NCBI RefSeq assembly: GCF_034190915.1
Contig: NW_026947514.1
Span: 6,345,701-6,409,700 of the forward strand
From: Cavia porcellus
Lineage: Eukaryota > Chordata > Mammalia > Rodentia > Caviidae
DNA length: 64,000 nucleotides
Direction of reading: 5' to 3'
Shown here: positions 22,975 to 34,179 of the stretch, piece by piece
Numbering within the stretch: the stretch's first letter is position 1
Layout of the letters: each line of letters opens with the position of its first letter
Position numbers and translations under genes: made by a program
The notes under the pieces: model-generated
What the model was told of the DNA's origin: nothing
What the model saw: only the letters and a program-made list of their open reading frames with translations
The model's database searches: none

Positions 22975-23130
22975 GTGTACCTGCCTCCTCAGCACCAAGG
23001 GAGGGTGAGGCAGGAGGAATGCTAGGGCTCCTCTCGGACAATTTAGTGAAACCTGACTCAAGAGGTTAAACTATTCTAAAGCGCTTGGGAGGCAGCTCAG
23101 CCCTGGTTTCCATCGCCAGAGCTGCGAAAA
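22975..23130 (+). repeat. old B1-dID SINE
   Basis: A diverged B1-like part ('ctcctcagcaccaagggagg', 'gtgaggcaggaggaatgctag', 'aatttagtgaaacctgactc') is followed by an ID-like part ('cgcttgggaggcagctcag', 'ggtttccatcgccagagctg') with A-rich end. The order matches the dimeric SINE, but similarity is low. Confidence 0.5.
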
Positions 23131-23339
23131 TAAACAGTGGGGTTTGCGAGTTGCTTCCAAGTCCTGCACCACCTGCTCTGACGGTGATGGATCCCTGAGT
23201 TACCACATGGAGAAGGGTTTTGGAAATATGGCCGATATTCCTTAGCAGCCATGAATATAAATATCAGGTGCCTGTGATAAATAGGAACTCTGTACGTGCT
23301 GAGGAACTGAATCGTCACAACCATCTTTTCAGAGAATTG
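23131..23339. other. single-copy sequence
   Basis: Nothing recognised. Confidence 0.4.
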
Positions 23340-23450
23340 TTCTGCTTTCTCCCTCTTCAGAGGAGGCCGCTGAGCATCAGACAGGATAAGATACACCTTG
23401 GAAGTGATGGGGAACCGGGACTGGGATCTGAACTGAGAGAGTCCACAGTG
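23340..23450 (-). repeat. MIR SINE fragment
   Basis: The plus strand shows the antisense MIR order: 'cttcagaggaggccgctgag' (for 'cagatgaggaaactgaggc'), then 'acaccttggaagtgatggg' and 'gaaccgggactgggatctgaact'. Confidence 0.65.
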
Positions 23451-24078
23451 GTGGCTGTCTCAACACAAATGAGTCGGGAGGCCTTCACAAGTGCTTCGAC
23501 AGCAAATCGCATGGATCAGGAGCGGCTTTCAGGAGGAGAGGCGCTGGCTCACTGCTTCTCCGCACGGTGCATCTGCAGTGGGTTGGCTAGGTCTGTGTTC
23601 TAGGCGTCTTTGCTGCCGTAACCCAAGGTGACAGTGCAGCCTCCTCCTAGAACACTGCCAGCTGCACGACAGGGAAAGTGAGGAAGCGCTACCTGGACAC
23701 AGAAGCTTCTGCTGGCTATGCCATTGGCCTCTTCCGGTCAGGTGCCATCTGGCAGAACCTCAGAAGGCCAAGCCTAGTGTCCATGTGACAGGAAAGTGTC
23801 ATCCCATCGTGGAAGAAACAGTGGGATGGAGTCCTGCTGCTCAGAGTCCTGCCATAGAACTTGACACATGACCAGGGTCCCAGTATCCTGGGAGTTTGGC
23901 TATCAGCCCCCTAAACTGCCCATAGCCACCTAATTTCCTGTTACTGTTTTTCTTGGAAATTTTCAAAAGGAAGAGGATGTCAGACCAGCACCCCACCTCT
24001 TAGCCACGGAGACATCAACCCCTCCCCAACCCCTCCCCCTTCCCGCCTCAATCCTCTTCTCCCCTTTTTTCCCTTCCC
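23451..24078. other. single-copy sequence, C-rich at right end
   Basis: Nothing recognised apart from a C-rich stretch at 24,015-24,075. Confidence 0.4.
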
Positions 24079-24123
24079 TTCTCTCTCTGTCTCTGTCTCT
24101 TTCTCTGTCTCTCTGTCTCTCTC
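24079..24123. repeat. (TCTCTG)n microsatellite
   Basis: Imperfect TCTCTG/TCTG units within a longer pyrimidine tract. Confidence 0.92.
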
Positions 24124-24796
24124 CACAGAGAGACCTATGCATGTAGATATTCGCATAACTATCTATATTTTAAGGACACGGCTCCCTCCATGGTAAGGTC
24201 TGCCCAGTGAGAAATCCACAGGGCAGCTCCATCTGGAGGTAGAGTCCAAGACTAGTTCCAGTCTGGAGTCCCAAGGCTGCTCACAGACAGAATTCCTGGG
24301 CTACAGAAGCCTTTTTTTCTTCCTCTTTGAGAACTTCAGTCTTTCTCTTAAGGCCTGCAGCTGACTGGATGAGGCCTAGTCACCTAGGAAAGCTAACTGC
24401 TTCACTGAAAGCCCACCGATGGTCAGGGTTGGTCACACTTGCAATGCAAGCAAACAAACATCTAGACTAACAGTGTTTGCCCAACAACTGGACACAGTGG
24501 TCTACCCAAACTGAAACATAAAATTAACAGTTGTGGTGAAGGGCTGCACTTCAGGGTAAAAGTGTGACCACCAAATTCTCCTGATTCTTGGCTCTTAACT
24601 ATGAAGTGGACACTAGACTTGGTAACAGTCTCCCAAATGTCTCAATGGTTCAAGCGTACTATCATTTACTTTTTGCCATATGAAATCTAAACTGTTCCCG
24701 AGGGGTGAGCGGCCCTTCTCCTAGCAGTGATTCCGGGACTCGGGTGTGTTCTATTGCTCTGCCCTGCTTCTTGCCTGCAAATTCGAAGCCAGGTTT
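24124..24796. other. single-copy sequence, no feature recognised
   Basis: Unique sequence; nothing recognised. Confidence 0.4.
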
Positions 24797-24965
24797 ATAG
24801 ATGCCCAGATACAGTCCCAGCACTCCAGGAGGCTAAGTTTGGAAGATTGTGAGTTGGAGCCCTGCTAGGGAAACCTCGCCTCAGAATAAAAAACTTGAAA
24901 AGCCCTGGGGAATGTAGCTGAGTATGAAAGACCTTGCTTCAATCTCCAGTGCTTCAAAAAAAGGG
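24797..24965 (+). repeat. B1-dID dimeric SINE
   Basis: The B1 half ('acagtcccagcactccagga', 'ggctaagtttggaagattg', 'gaaacctcgcctcagaat') is followed by the ID half ('ccctggggaatgtagctgag', 'ttgcttcaatctccagtgc') and an A tail. The dimeric B1-ID architecture helps place the genome in a non-muroid rodent lineage. Confidence 0.85.
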
Positions 24966-25455
24966 AATTTAGAAAAAACTTAATGCTTGTCTCCATCAAT
25001 CCCCTGGAAGGAGAGAAATAAGGACAATTGCTGGTGGGAATATTTTACGGAACACAGAAGGATTGCTACCAATAACTTCCGCCATCAGCCATTGGCTAGA
25101 ACTCAGTCATGTATCAAAATCCACAGGAAAAGCGTCCAACAGGCGGAAAGCCTCTGCTAAGAAGGCAGGAAGCATCAGACTAGTGGCCTCCAAGCTAGGC
25201 TTTGCTTTATTTTTGTACCTTGCATTATCCACAGGGATCTTAATTTTATCATTGGTATGAGGAAGAGCTTATAGCCAATTGTGAGAACTTTCTGAAACAG
25301 TTTCTTTGCTGTAACTCGGTGGGAAGGGGTGTGGCCCGGCAGGAGTGGCACCTCAGGAGTGTTGTGTGCTCAATATTTCTGTTTCTTATAAGCAAGAAAC
25401 AGAATTGTGCCACTGGCAGGGATGGTGACCCCCAAATTCACCTCCCCTCTCTTTA
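24966..25455. other. single-copy sequence, no feature recognised
   Basis: Nothing recognised. Confidence 0.4.
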
Positions 25456-25460
25456 GTTCT

Positions 25461-25791
25461 TGTCATGGTTTATGTCTGTGGCCCCCAGGCCTCATGCATT
25501 TGCACTGTGCATCTGTGATTGGTTCATTGTTTAGCTTGGATTGATGGTGTCAGTGCCACATCCACATAGGGTGTAATGTCATGGCAGGAAGAAGGTGTAT
25601 TTCTCTCTTTTGCCAGTTTCCACCTTGCTGTTTGCAGCCATCGTGAACTGTGGCCATGCCATGCCACCCTGCCTTGGAGCCAACTGAGTATGGACTGAAA
25701 CCTTCAAAAACTGTAAGAAATAAACCTTTCCTTTCTCAACTTTGGGCATCAGGTATTTTGTCTCAGCAATGAGTTAAAAGTAACTGAGACA
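25461..25791 (+). mobile_element. ERVL-MaLR solo LTR
   Basis: Begins TG ('tgtcatggtttatgtctgtg') and ends CA ('aagtaactgagaca'), with the usual 3' landmarks 'aaataaacctttcctttct' (poly-A signal region) and 'aggtattttgtctcagcaat'. The flanking pentamers GTTCT (25,456-25,460) and GCTCT (25,792-25,796) differ at one position, consistent with an aged 5-bp target-site duplication. No internal viral sequence. Confidence 0.88.
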
Positions 25792-25817
25792 GCTCTAGAA
25801 AGAGAAAAAAATCTCAT

Positions 25818-25897
25818 TGGACTGGGGGCAGCTCAGAGGTAGAGCTCTTGCGTAGCATGTGTGAGGTTCTGGGTTCCATCCCGAGCCATGTAAAAAC
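25818..25897 (+). repeat. ID SINE
   Basis: Has a tRNA-like A box region ('cagctcagaggtagagctct') and a B box ('gggttccatccc'), followed by a short A-rich tail. This is the classic monomeric ID element, derived from a tRNA-like gene and mobilised by L1. Confidence 0.88.
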
Positions 25898-27118
25898 ACC
25901 TGCTCTCCTTTAGAATCCGGTTCAGTGGTATCTCTGGATACCCTGATGGCTCAAGTCTCCCAAGGTGAGTTGTACACCCAAAAATCAGCTTGTCTTTGTT
26001 AAAATGAGTTTCATTTCCTACTGAGCTCATGTATAGCTTGGCAAAGCTGATTTGCCTGTAGAGTGGCTCATCCACAGCTCCTTATGCATGAAACGGACAA
26101 AGGTGAATGGTGGGAAGATTTTGTTTTTCTCCTAAATTTTGAAGGAGCTGTGCTCAGCTTGGCAGCATTTATACTAAAAATCCCAGGACCTGTGAGGTTT
26201 CTTGGCCCTCTGATCTAATGAATAGCAAGCTTAACTAATTTCTCATTATATTGAGACACATAGGTTGTCCTTGCTGGTCTGCATCCTTAGTGACACTTTT
26301 TGAGTGACACTCAAAGTCTTAAGTGAATTGGATGAGCAGACTCCACGATCTGTTCATGCACCAAGCACAATGGCAGTCCAGCAATTTGGGAACCCCTGTG
26401 CTGTGTCAAAGCAGTCTCCCATCCTCATGCTTTCAAGGAGGCCGGCTTGGCCTCAGAGCTTCACATCCATGCTTAGGAACCGTATGACTGGCTAGCTTTC
26501 CTCCATTAGCTGAGCCTGTTTCTCCTTCACCTATGCTTGCAGGATTATGAAGAACTCTCCCTGGCTTCTGCTGCAAGTCCCTATGGAACAGACAGCTGAG
26601 GACAGAAGGAAGTGGATTGTGTGGGTGAACCCACTGTGTGCCTCATTCACAAGCCCTCAACACTTCTGGAAACTTAAATGCTACAGCCATTGCAGGGATG
26701 CTCTGTACACAAAGCCCCAGGTTGCAGAATACGAGAGGAATATTCCACGGGCCATGCCTTTCGTTCTCTGTCCCATATGATGCACATGACAAAGGACCTC
26801 TTGAGTGATGTGTGGAGGGCAGCTCTCATCCCTGGAGTCCCAGAGGATCAAGACACAGTTACTGGAGCTGTGAGCCCCATCTGGGGGGAGGGTCTCAGCA
26901 CTCTCAGGTGGATCCCAGTGGACCTGTACTACGTCTGGACTGAACCCATTCACAGAGAGCTCTTCATCTCTAGGGGCTACTTATATACATGGCTGTATAC
27001 ACAGCTAACTTTCAGGTAAATATTTATACCTGCATTTTTAGGGCAGGGGGATTATTAGAGGCATAAAAAGAAAACAGTTTTACTTTGTCAAAGTAAAGCA
27101 TTTCATGAGTCTTCCTTG
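25898..27118. other. single-copy sequence, no feature recognised
   Basis: Open frames up to 113 codons without recognisable domains; no repeat family recognised. Confidence 0.4.
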
Positions 27119-27180
27119 GTGGGGGAGGGAGAGAGGCGCGAGAGGGGGAGGTGGGGGAAAGAGAAAAAGAACAAAGAATA
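27119..27180. repeat. G-rich purine tract
   Basis: Almost uninterrupted purines, with G runs of 3-5 spaced closely enough to form a G-quadruplex or triplex on paper. Confidence 0.85.
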
Positions 27181-27569
27181 ATTTGTTTGAGACAGTGAGG
27201 GAAGCTGATATCCTGGGGTGTACATCTTTTAAATTCCTTTAGACAATTGTTTTCCAGACAGATTGTATCAGAAAAGAATATATCTATTTAAGATTTTCTA
27301 ATTTAATAATTCTAAGCCCATTAAATGAGTCACAATATCCTCATAGTTTGAATTTTTAAATATTGAGATAAAAGCATACAGGTCATTTGATTGATTGCTT
27401 GTAGTCCATGGAAGGCCTTGTAAGATGTGAACTCAGTCTAATCACGTGGTGACCAGGGCATGTGGGGAGGTGACTCATGCTCCCTAAGGCTCTTCTCAAA
27501 ATTTCTAATTACAGAAGTGGTTTCTATAATTGAAAATTAAACACAAATTCAATTTAAGGCCAGGGCAAG
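27181..27569. other. AT-rich single-copy sequence
   Basis: Nothing recognised. Confidence 0.4.
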
Positions 27570-27934
27570 TGTCGTAGTTACTTTTCTCTGTCTTTGTTGA
27601 GACAAAATACCTGACACCCAAAGTTAGGGAAGGGAAGGTTTGTTTCCTACAGGTTGGAGGTTTCAGTCTATACTCAGCTGGCTCCAAGGCAAAATGACCC
27701 AGCTGAGGGGCAGCAGTTCATGGCAGCCAGAAACAGCAACTGTGAACAGCAAAAGAGAGGAAAGATGTGCCTTCTTCCCGCCAGCACACTGCATACTGGC
27801 TCCACTCTGGGCAAGTGTACCACTTACAACACCAATCTCAGTGCTAGACAATGAACCAATCATGAATGCTAGATTCAGCCACGTCCATGATTGGCTGAGA
27901 CTTATTGTGGGTGCATCTGACATAAATAATAACA
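27570..27934 (-). mobile_element. ERVL-MaLR solo LTR
   Basis: On the plus strand the element starts 'tgtcgtagttacttttctct' and contains 'gacaaaatacctgacaccca', 'ggaaggtttgtttcctacag', 'gaggtttcagtctatactca' and 'ctggctccaaggc'. It is the reverse of the same LTR type as the copy at 25.5 kb. The right border is placed at 'aataataaca'. Flanking pentamers GCAAG/GGAAA agree at only three positions. Confidence 0.82.
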
Positions 27935-28469
27935 GGAAATAACACTCAATGTATCCTCACAAATGAAACAAAACCAAACAATGACAGAAAGTACACGTTT
28001 CCAGGACAGGACTTGAGACAATGAAGGACAGGGGTCTCTAAGAAATGAATGACAAATACAGCACAAATCACTGTTATTTATGCTCCGCATCGCCTTGAGT
28101 TGAGAGAATATTGCTAGAGGCCAAGGCAGCTAAATGTCACATGGTAGGGTACCAGAGAGGAGAGAGATAAGTACACAGAGCTCTGTAGGAGAGCCCCGTT
28201 CAGCACATGTATGTGAAGAACTGATTCAAGACTGAGAAAGAACCATTTGAAAGGATCAGAGGAAATAATGCCAGAGCTCACGCAGGCTTGGGGAGACTTC
28301 CTGTTCTCTCTAGCCATAGCAGAAAACCTAACCCATGAAACAGCAGAGAAGCTGCACAGAAGAGATTTATCTCAGCAGTAGGGCAAAATAACATGCAAAG
28401 CAAATGTTGACATGGCCATGTCTAAAGAATCCTAAAAGCAAGAGTGAAGAAAATCAAACTATTTCCACA
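27935..28469. other. AT-rich sequence, possibly the 5' part of the adjacent old L1
   Basis: A-rich on the plus strand like the neighbouring L1 remnant, but no L1 landmark could be assigned with confidence. Confidence 0.35.
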
Positions 28470-29220
28470 CAATTTAACTAAATTCCAGAATAACACTTAA
28501 TATTTACAGGAATATAAACATCCAACACTCAACAAAGTAAAAGTCATTTGTCTTCAACAGTGAGTAAAAAATGACCACACATTCAAAGGAAAAGGAAAAT
28601 GTGAGTTATAATGAGGAGAAAACTCAATGAATTTCAACTTAGTCATAAATGACAGCTGATAGAATTAGTAGACATTACTGTTAAAACAATTATTATGACT
28701 GTTTCATGTAGTTAATATGCTCAGTGATCTCACAGAGTTACTATGTTGAGATATGGAACTAGAGACGAAAACTTTAACATCTGGAACAAAGCATAAACAG
28801 CATGGGTACCGTGCACAGCAGATTAAGTGCTGAAGAATAAAACATGGTGAACTGGAAGAGCTAAGTTCCTGTTAAGGAACTATCCAAAACTCAAACACAG
28901 ATAATTGTAAGGGACAGAGACCTATAAGACAACATCAGCGGGCCAAAAAGCACCTGCAATTTGAGGTTTTTGGAAACAAGAGAGAGTAGAAAAACAATCA
29001 AGGATCTGAAGACTGGAATTTCAAAAAAAAAAATTAGGAAACATGTATTCTGTAGAACTAAGAATCTCAATAATTCCAAGGAGAAGGAATAAAAGATAAA
29101 TTGGGAGTTGGATGAAAATTAGACCACGATGCATAAAAGCATGAGACATGGCTAAAGCTGTACTGTGAAAAAAAAAAAGATGTATGGTAGAAAAGAAGAA
29201 TGAAAGTCAGTTACTCTGAA
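28470..29220 (+). mobile_element. ancient L1 fragment (ORF1 region)
   Basis: A-rich on the sense strand, with landmarks of old mammalian L1M/L1ME ORF1 regions: 'aaatgacagctgatagaatt' followed by 'agtagacattactgttaaaa', 'cagcagattaagtgctgaag', 'gaactatccaaaac', 'aagacaacatcagcgggcc' and 'gcacctgcaatttgaggt'. Stops and frameshifts are abundant and no open frame survives. It is a different, much older L1 lineage than the pair at the right end of the window. Confidence 0.72.
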
Positions 29221-30507
29221 TCCATCCTTAGTAACTGGAAAACCAAGGTGGTACCCAGTTTACCCATAGCCACACATCATAAAATAGCAATGTTGCCACG
29301 GGACATGGCCCTCTTCTCCACCTAGAGCTAAAAACACAAAGGAGGGAGCCAGAAAGTTAAGTCGTGATACAAGTTCCATCACCAGGATCTTAGCAAATGG
29401 CTTGGCTTCTGGATCTCCCAAGTTCCCTTTGAAGGAGGGCACAATGGTGATAGATCTTGAAAACTCAGCAGGAGTTCCCAAAATGAGCAAAGTGGTTGGA
29501 ATGGCATTCAAAAGGGAAGTGCTTATGTAGATCCAAAGGCATCCAGGATGTGGTATCCAAGGAAAGGCCGTGTGTACTCGTGTTTGCTCCTTGCATGGGA
29601 TGAGGTAGGATAATCCCAGGCCTGGCCATGGTCATCCTCATCTGGCCGCCTGACAACCATAGGGAGTGGCTTTTTGGCCTGAAGCCAGATGCTGACATCA
29701 CAGAGGCCATGGTTTCCTATGACCCAAAGCTTCGGTCTCTGGATAATTCAAATCATATGCTTCAATTAGTCATCAAACCACATGGTTTAGAGGTGAATAG
29801 GAGGTTACAGAATTGTGCTCCACAAAACTCAGCAGGAAAAACAGAAGTCGATCTGTGTGTTTGTATTAGGAGTTTATCCATGCTGATTCATTATGTAGGT
29901 GTATTGATTAAATGAATTATTTATCTTCATTTACAAGGTGTGTCCACAGAATCTCTAAAAGCTCTCAGATGTGAATATATTCTTGGAAAGACACTTCAAG
30001 TGATTTCAGAAAATCTTTCTTTAAAAGTTTTTCTTTGCTGTCAGTCACTGGATCCTGAAACAAAGATCACCCCTGTGAAAATATGGAAAAGAACGTATGT
30101 GTCCATCTTGTAAACCAGGCCCCTGTCTCCCTGGCTTTCAGTCTCTATATACTCAAAGCCAAGTGCTGGGAGCTGTCTCATTAGCAAAGGTCCAGGCAAG
30201 CACTTCCAGGAATGCCACGCAGTCATTTGCTTCCATTTCTGAGGTTAACAAGTGAAGAAAGAGACAAGAGTCAAATATAGAGTCCCACATAGGTAAGGGG
30301 AGAAGAGGAGGGGAAGACTCAACAGTAGTGGAGACCTCTGGCCATATAGCCAGGCCCCTTGCCACCTGTCCTAGACTGTACCACTTTGCCAGCAGGTGAG
30401 ACTGGTCTGAAGGTGAGCCATTGCAAGGCAGAGCTGTTTACTGCAAAAGATGACAGAATATCTGACGACTTCTGTCTTTTACACATTTGTAACCAATGCT
30501 TTCTTGC
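29221..30507. other. single-copy or undetermined sequence
   Basis: No SINE, LINE or LTR landmark recognised. Overlapping minus-strand frames at 29,260-29,710 were inspected as a possible processed pseudogene, but no protein family was recognised. Confidence 0.35.
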
Positions 30508-30603
30508 TTTTTTTTTTTTTTTTTTTTTGGTACTGAGGTTGAAACTCACAACCGAACACTTGCCAGGCAGGCGCTTATGCTGCTGAGCTAAACCCCTGGC
30601 CCA
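30508..30603 (-). repeat. ID SINE with poly-A tail
   Basis: On the plus strand a ~21-bp T run is followed by 'ggtactgaggttgaaactca', then 'acacttgccaggcaggcgct' and 'tatgctgctgagctaaaccc', the reverse of an ID body with its B and A boxes. The long pure tail suggests a fairly young copy. Confidence 0.88.
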
Positions 30604-30723
30604 TCAATGCTTTCTGAAACTGCTACCATCCCAAAGTGCAGGAGGCTTCTGAACTTACCTTCATTCCCACTATCACTATAAGCAAGAAATTTCCATCAGC
30701 TCTGAACAGCAGAGATGTCAAGA
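30604..30723. other. single-copy linker
   Basis: Ends with the pentamer CAAGA (30,719-30,723), the left target-site duplication of the following LTR. Confidence 0.6.
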
Positions 30724-31292
30724 TGCAGTCAGAGGTTGCAAGGAGAACAATTATGTACAGCACACAGAATTTATATCAGCTTATGATGGTCACCCAGAGT
30801 TATACAAGCAAATGCAGGACATCTGCCCACAACACTAAAGATCTGGAAAATCCAGCTGAGGACCTGGATCTCGCAGCATTGTTCTACCTCCCATGAGTCC
30901 AGCTGGAAGTCTAGAGCCCCAACAAAGACTCATGCAAGTCTGTTTCATGGATCTATGCTGGGAAGGTTCAAAGGTCAGCGGTGGGGGCTGGAAAGTCTGT
31001 GCCAGCAGGATGAAGGATCTGTGCCAGTAGATTGGGGGTTCTACACTAGAGCCAAGAAGTGACACTCAAAATAAAGATCAGTGCTCCACCACAGCCATTC
31101 TCAGTCACAACAAGGTCCCGAGCTCCTCCGACGGTGGGAATAGTTGAGTTCATATCAGGAAGCCAGCATAACAGTGTCCTCCAGGAGAACCCATGGCTCC
31201 AAACAACAAAAACACTCATGAAAACTCACAACACCCACACCAATCCTCTCCATGTCTCTATTTATGCTGGCAACCTTCCTCAGGTGGGCCAC
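30724..31292 (-). mobile_element. ERV class III-like solo LTR, 3' portion (interrupted)
   Basis: This is the larger piece of a minus-strand LTR that resumes at about 32,073-32,155. Its left edge is TG ('tgcagtcagaggttgcaagg') preceded by CAAGA. The LTR's outer right edge at 32,155 is CA followed by CAAGA (32,156-32,160), an exact 5-bp target-site duplication. Matching strings in inverse orientation to the copy at 31,293-32,072 include 'ttatgatggtcaccc', 'cccatgagtcca' and 'ccagcataaatagagac'. A 5-bp duplication with TG...CA ends fits class III (ERVL/MaLR-like) LTRs. Subfamily not identified. Confidence 0.82.
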
Positions 31293-32072
31293 TGTTATGG
31301 ATTGAGAACTGGTAGTCAACTTAACACCAGCTAGATTACATCAGCATGGTGCTGAGGCGTAGATTTTCCACCTGAGGAAAGTTGCCAGCATAAATAGAGA
31401 CGTGGAGAAGGAGAAGCTATTGCTTTGAGGCATTGAGGCATTGTGGGTTCTCCTATGTGTTGCTTTTTGAGTGGTTGGTTCTTCTGGAGAAGCTCTGGTC
31501 CTCACATCGAGCATTGCTTCCTGGCTCTGGAGGGGAAGATGTGTGCCGCTTGGTCTCCAGGATGAACTCATCATGCTGGCTTCCTGGCATGTACCCGACT
31601 GTGCTTGTCATCAGAGGAGCTCGGGGCCTCTGTGTCATTCATTGAGGATGTCTGTGACGCTTTTCAGGGCAGCCCTGGTCTTTGTTGTGATTGTGACTTC
31701 TCGGCTCCAGTGTAGAACCCTCAACCCACCAGCACAGCTCCTTCACCCTGCTGGCATGGACTTTCTAGCTTCCACCACTGACCTTTGCGCCTTCCCAGGA
31801 AGGATCTATAGAAGAGACTGGTGTGAGTCCTTCTTGTGGGCTCTGGACCTCCAGTTGGACTCATGGGAGGCATTGTCCTGAGCTCTGGGTCTTCATCAGG
31901 ACTCATGTGGGACATTACTGTGGGATCCAGGCCCATGGCTAAGTATTCTGTCTTTAGTGTTGTGAATAGATTTCTTGCATTTTCTTGTGTTAACTATGGG
32001 TGACCATCATAAAATAATATTATAAACTCCATGTCCTGTTTTTTATTGTTCTCTGTACAATCCCTGACTACA
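31293..32072 (+). mobile_element. nested copy of the same LTR, opposite orientation
   Basis: Starts 'tgttatggattgagaactgg' and ends 'ccctgactaca' (TG...CA, ~780 bp). It is the inverse of the surrounding LTR: 'gttgccagcataaatagaga', 'gatgaactcatcatgctggc', 'gaggagctcggggcctctgt', 'tctcggctccagtgtagaac' and 'ccatcataaaataatattat' all recur reversed in the flanking pieces. The neighbouring pentamers (GCCAC left, ACTGC right) do not form a clean duplication. No viral internal genes are present. Confidence 0.8.
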
Positions 32073-32155
32073 ACTGCTATCTACACTCAGCATCATGCTG
32101 ACTTGATTCAGCTGGTGCTGGTGTTGAGTTGACCACCAGTGTTTAATACATAACA
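32073..32155 (-). mobile_element. ERV class III-like solo LTR, 5' portion (after the nested insertion)
   Basis: On the plus strand 'actcagcatcatgctgactt' through 'tttaatacataaca' is the inverse of the first ~65 bp of the nested copy, i.e. the 5' end of the outer LTR. It is followed directly by CAAGA, completing the target-site duplication of the outer element. Confidence 0.8.
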
Positions 32156-32887
32156 CAAGAGAAGGATCAAATAGGTCAGAGACTTATTTCCACCTTCTGA
32201 GCAAGAGATCCAGAGGTGAGCAGTCATGGGATGGTTTGATAGCTTCAATATCCCGAGGGACCCAGATCTCATCTTCTTCCCCACATACTGCAATAAGCCT
32301 CATTCTCAGGATGTCTCAAGGCCCAAGATGGCTGTGGAAATGCCAGCCCTTTCATTAGATTTCTAATAAGGAGGTAAAAAGGCAAAGCAGATACTTTCCT
32401 TACCTTTAATAAGCCTTGGTGGAAATGCTGAATTTTTAAAATTATATTTCCTTTGTGGAATTTATTGGTTGCGGTTGGGTTGGTGATGGAGGTTGAGAGA
32501 AAAACAGTCTTTCATTTCCATGATTTGCCAGTTTAGAACACATTTGATATTCTTGTAAGAGGGGCCAGTGGTTCTTTGATAGAGGACAAGTAGCCTCTTG
32601 CTGAGCTGCAAATGGTATGTAGGAACCTTTGTTCGAGAATGTAACGTGTCCTGCTTTTCTGGAACTATGAAAGCACTGCCTTTTAAATATTTCAAAACTA
32701 AAACAATCAGGAGAATAAAGAAAAACACTAGCCACAGTTCACAACCACAAGTAAATGCCAAGGAAATTTGGCATGTTTCTTTTCACTTTTTTTAGTGCAT
32801 TTAAAATTTCGCAGCTGATGGCATATGTTAAGTGTATATAATTATTTTAAAAGACAGAATTCTTCTGAATACTCCTAATATTAGATG
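32156..32887. other. single-copy sequence, no feature recognised
   Basis: Nothing recognised beyond the CAAGA duplication at its left edge. Confidence 0.4.
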
Positions 32888-33309
32888 TGTTAGCTTTTTG
32901 TCACTGTGACAACGTACCTGAGGTTAACAAATTAAGGGGAAAATGTTCATCCTGGTTCTTGTTTCAGATGTTTCAGGCTGTGGCTGGTTGGTCCATCTGT
33001 GGTGGGCATGAAATGAGGCAGATCCTCCTGGTGGAAGGGGGTCAGGGAGGAAAGTCACTCCACTCATGGTGACAGCCAGGAAGCAAAGAGAGCTGGGGAC
33101 AAGACCTACTCCTTACAGTCATCCCCCTTATCTCCTCCCTTCTACAAGGCCCCAACTCATGCCACCATCATCTCCCAGTGATGCCACTGGTGCCATCTCA
33201 CCAATGGATCCATTCTCTGAGGAAGGGAGAGTGATTCCATGTCACCCTCCAAGGACCCACATCACAACATATGAACTTCTGGGAAATATTTGAGATCTAC
33301 AACATAGCA
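32888..33309 (-). mobile_element. ERVL-MaLR-like solo LTR
   Basis: On the plus strand: 'tgttagctttttgtcactgt' then 'gacaacgtacctgaggttaa', 'gtttcaggctgtggctgg', 'tctcaccaatggatccat', and at the right 'tatgaacttctgggaaatat' and 'atctacaacatagca'. This is the reverse of an ORR/MST-type LTR. Target duplications are not evident. Confidence 0.78.
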
Positions 33310-33859
33310 CATAGGTTGTTAAAATAAATAACTACAAAAATATAATAAATAAGCTAAAGCTCAATTATTTAATTATAACAGACACATTGATCATGGTGAG
33401 TATCAGAATATTTTAATCTGGCTTATCTTTTAATTTTTTACATTGTTCATGTCACATAGTATGTAAGATGTATATAAATGATGATCAGAACAGGAAGATT
33501 TATAGGTCATATCTGAAACATGATTGGATATGAAGAAATATAATAATAGATACCATATTTCATTGACTCTAAGACGGATTCTTCACATTGTAGCATCTCT
33601 AAAAATGGGATGCATCTTATAATTAATGGCATATCATAGTTTAATTGGCAAGCTTCTTTCTTAGCGGTACATGAAGCAATGATACTTATGACTGATAATG
33701 AAGAAGCTTTAGTGAAAGAAGTAATATCTGTCACTGAATAGTTTATTAGTCCTTCAAATTAACTCAAGTCATTCAGTATAAAATTTAAAGAAATAAAAGG
33801 TGGAAAATCTTGTGGCAATAAAACGTGACTGTTATTTGACTTTGTTTAACTTGGTTTTT
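33310..33859. other. AT-rich sequence, possible DNA-transposon fragment
   Basis: 33,555-33,650 ('attgactctaagacggattc ... ggatgcatcttataattaa') contains short opposing 'taagacg'/'gcatctta' strings reminiscent of an old DNA transposon, but no family was assigned. The rest is unique AT-rich sequence. Confidence 0.3.
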
Positions 33860-33913
33860 GGAGAGAGAGAGACAGAGAGAGTGAGAGAGAGAGAGAGACA
33901 AGAGAGAGAGACA

Positions 33914-33974
<61 letters not shown>
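33860..33974. repeat. (GA)n microsatellite with ACA interruptions
   Basis: GA units interrupted by CAGA/CAAGA in the first half, pure in the last ~50 bp. Confidence 0.97.
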
Positions 33975-33977
<3 letters not shown>

Positions 33978-34179
33978 TGATGATAGGGACAGTAATGACT
34001 TCCTAACCCTGAACCAGAATGTGTCCTGGTTTGGGTCAGAACACAGTGGTTCTGAGGGTGTGGACAGATCAGTAAGTTACTGGTACATGGTTTCTCTGCA
34101 AATTGTTCCTTTCATGATGAACTGAATCGCTGTTCCCAACTATTCAACAGTCCCCACATGTAAGGCTATAAATTCCTGG
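33975..34179 (+). mobile_element. possible 5' part of an old MLT1-type LTR
   Basis: Lies directly left of the target duplication of the inserted LTR at 34,180. May belong to the older LTR that continues after 34,527. The evidence is positional only. Confidence 0.3.

Noticed and set aside
29260..29710. Possible processed pseudogene on the minus strand
   Set aside because: Two overlapping frames looked mildly protein-like, but no family was recognised and no poly-A tail or target duplication was found.
33555..33650. DNA transposon with internal palindromic 'taagacg/gcatctta' strings
   Set aside because: Suggestive but too short and diverged to assign a family or borders; mentioned only in the gap note.
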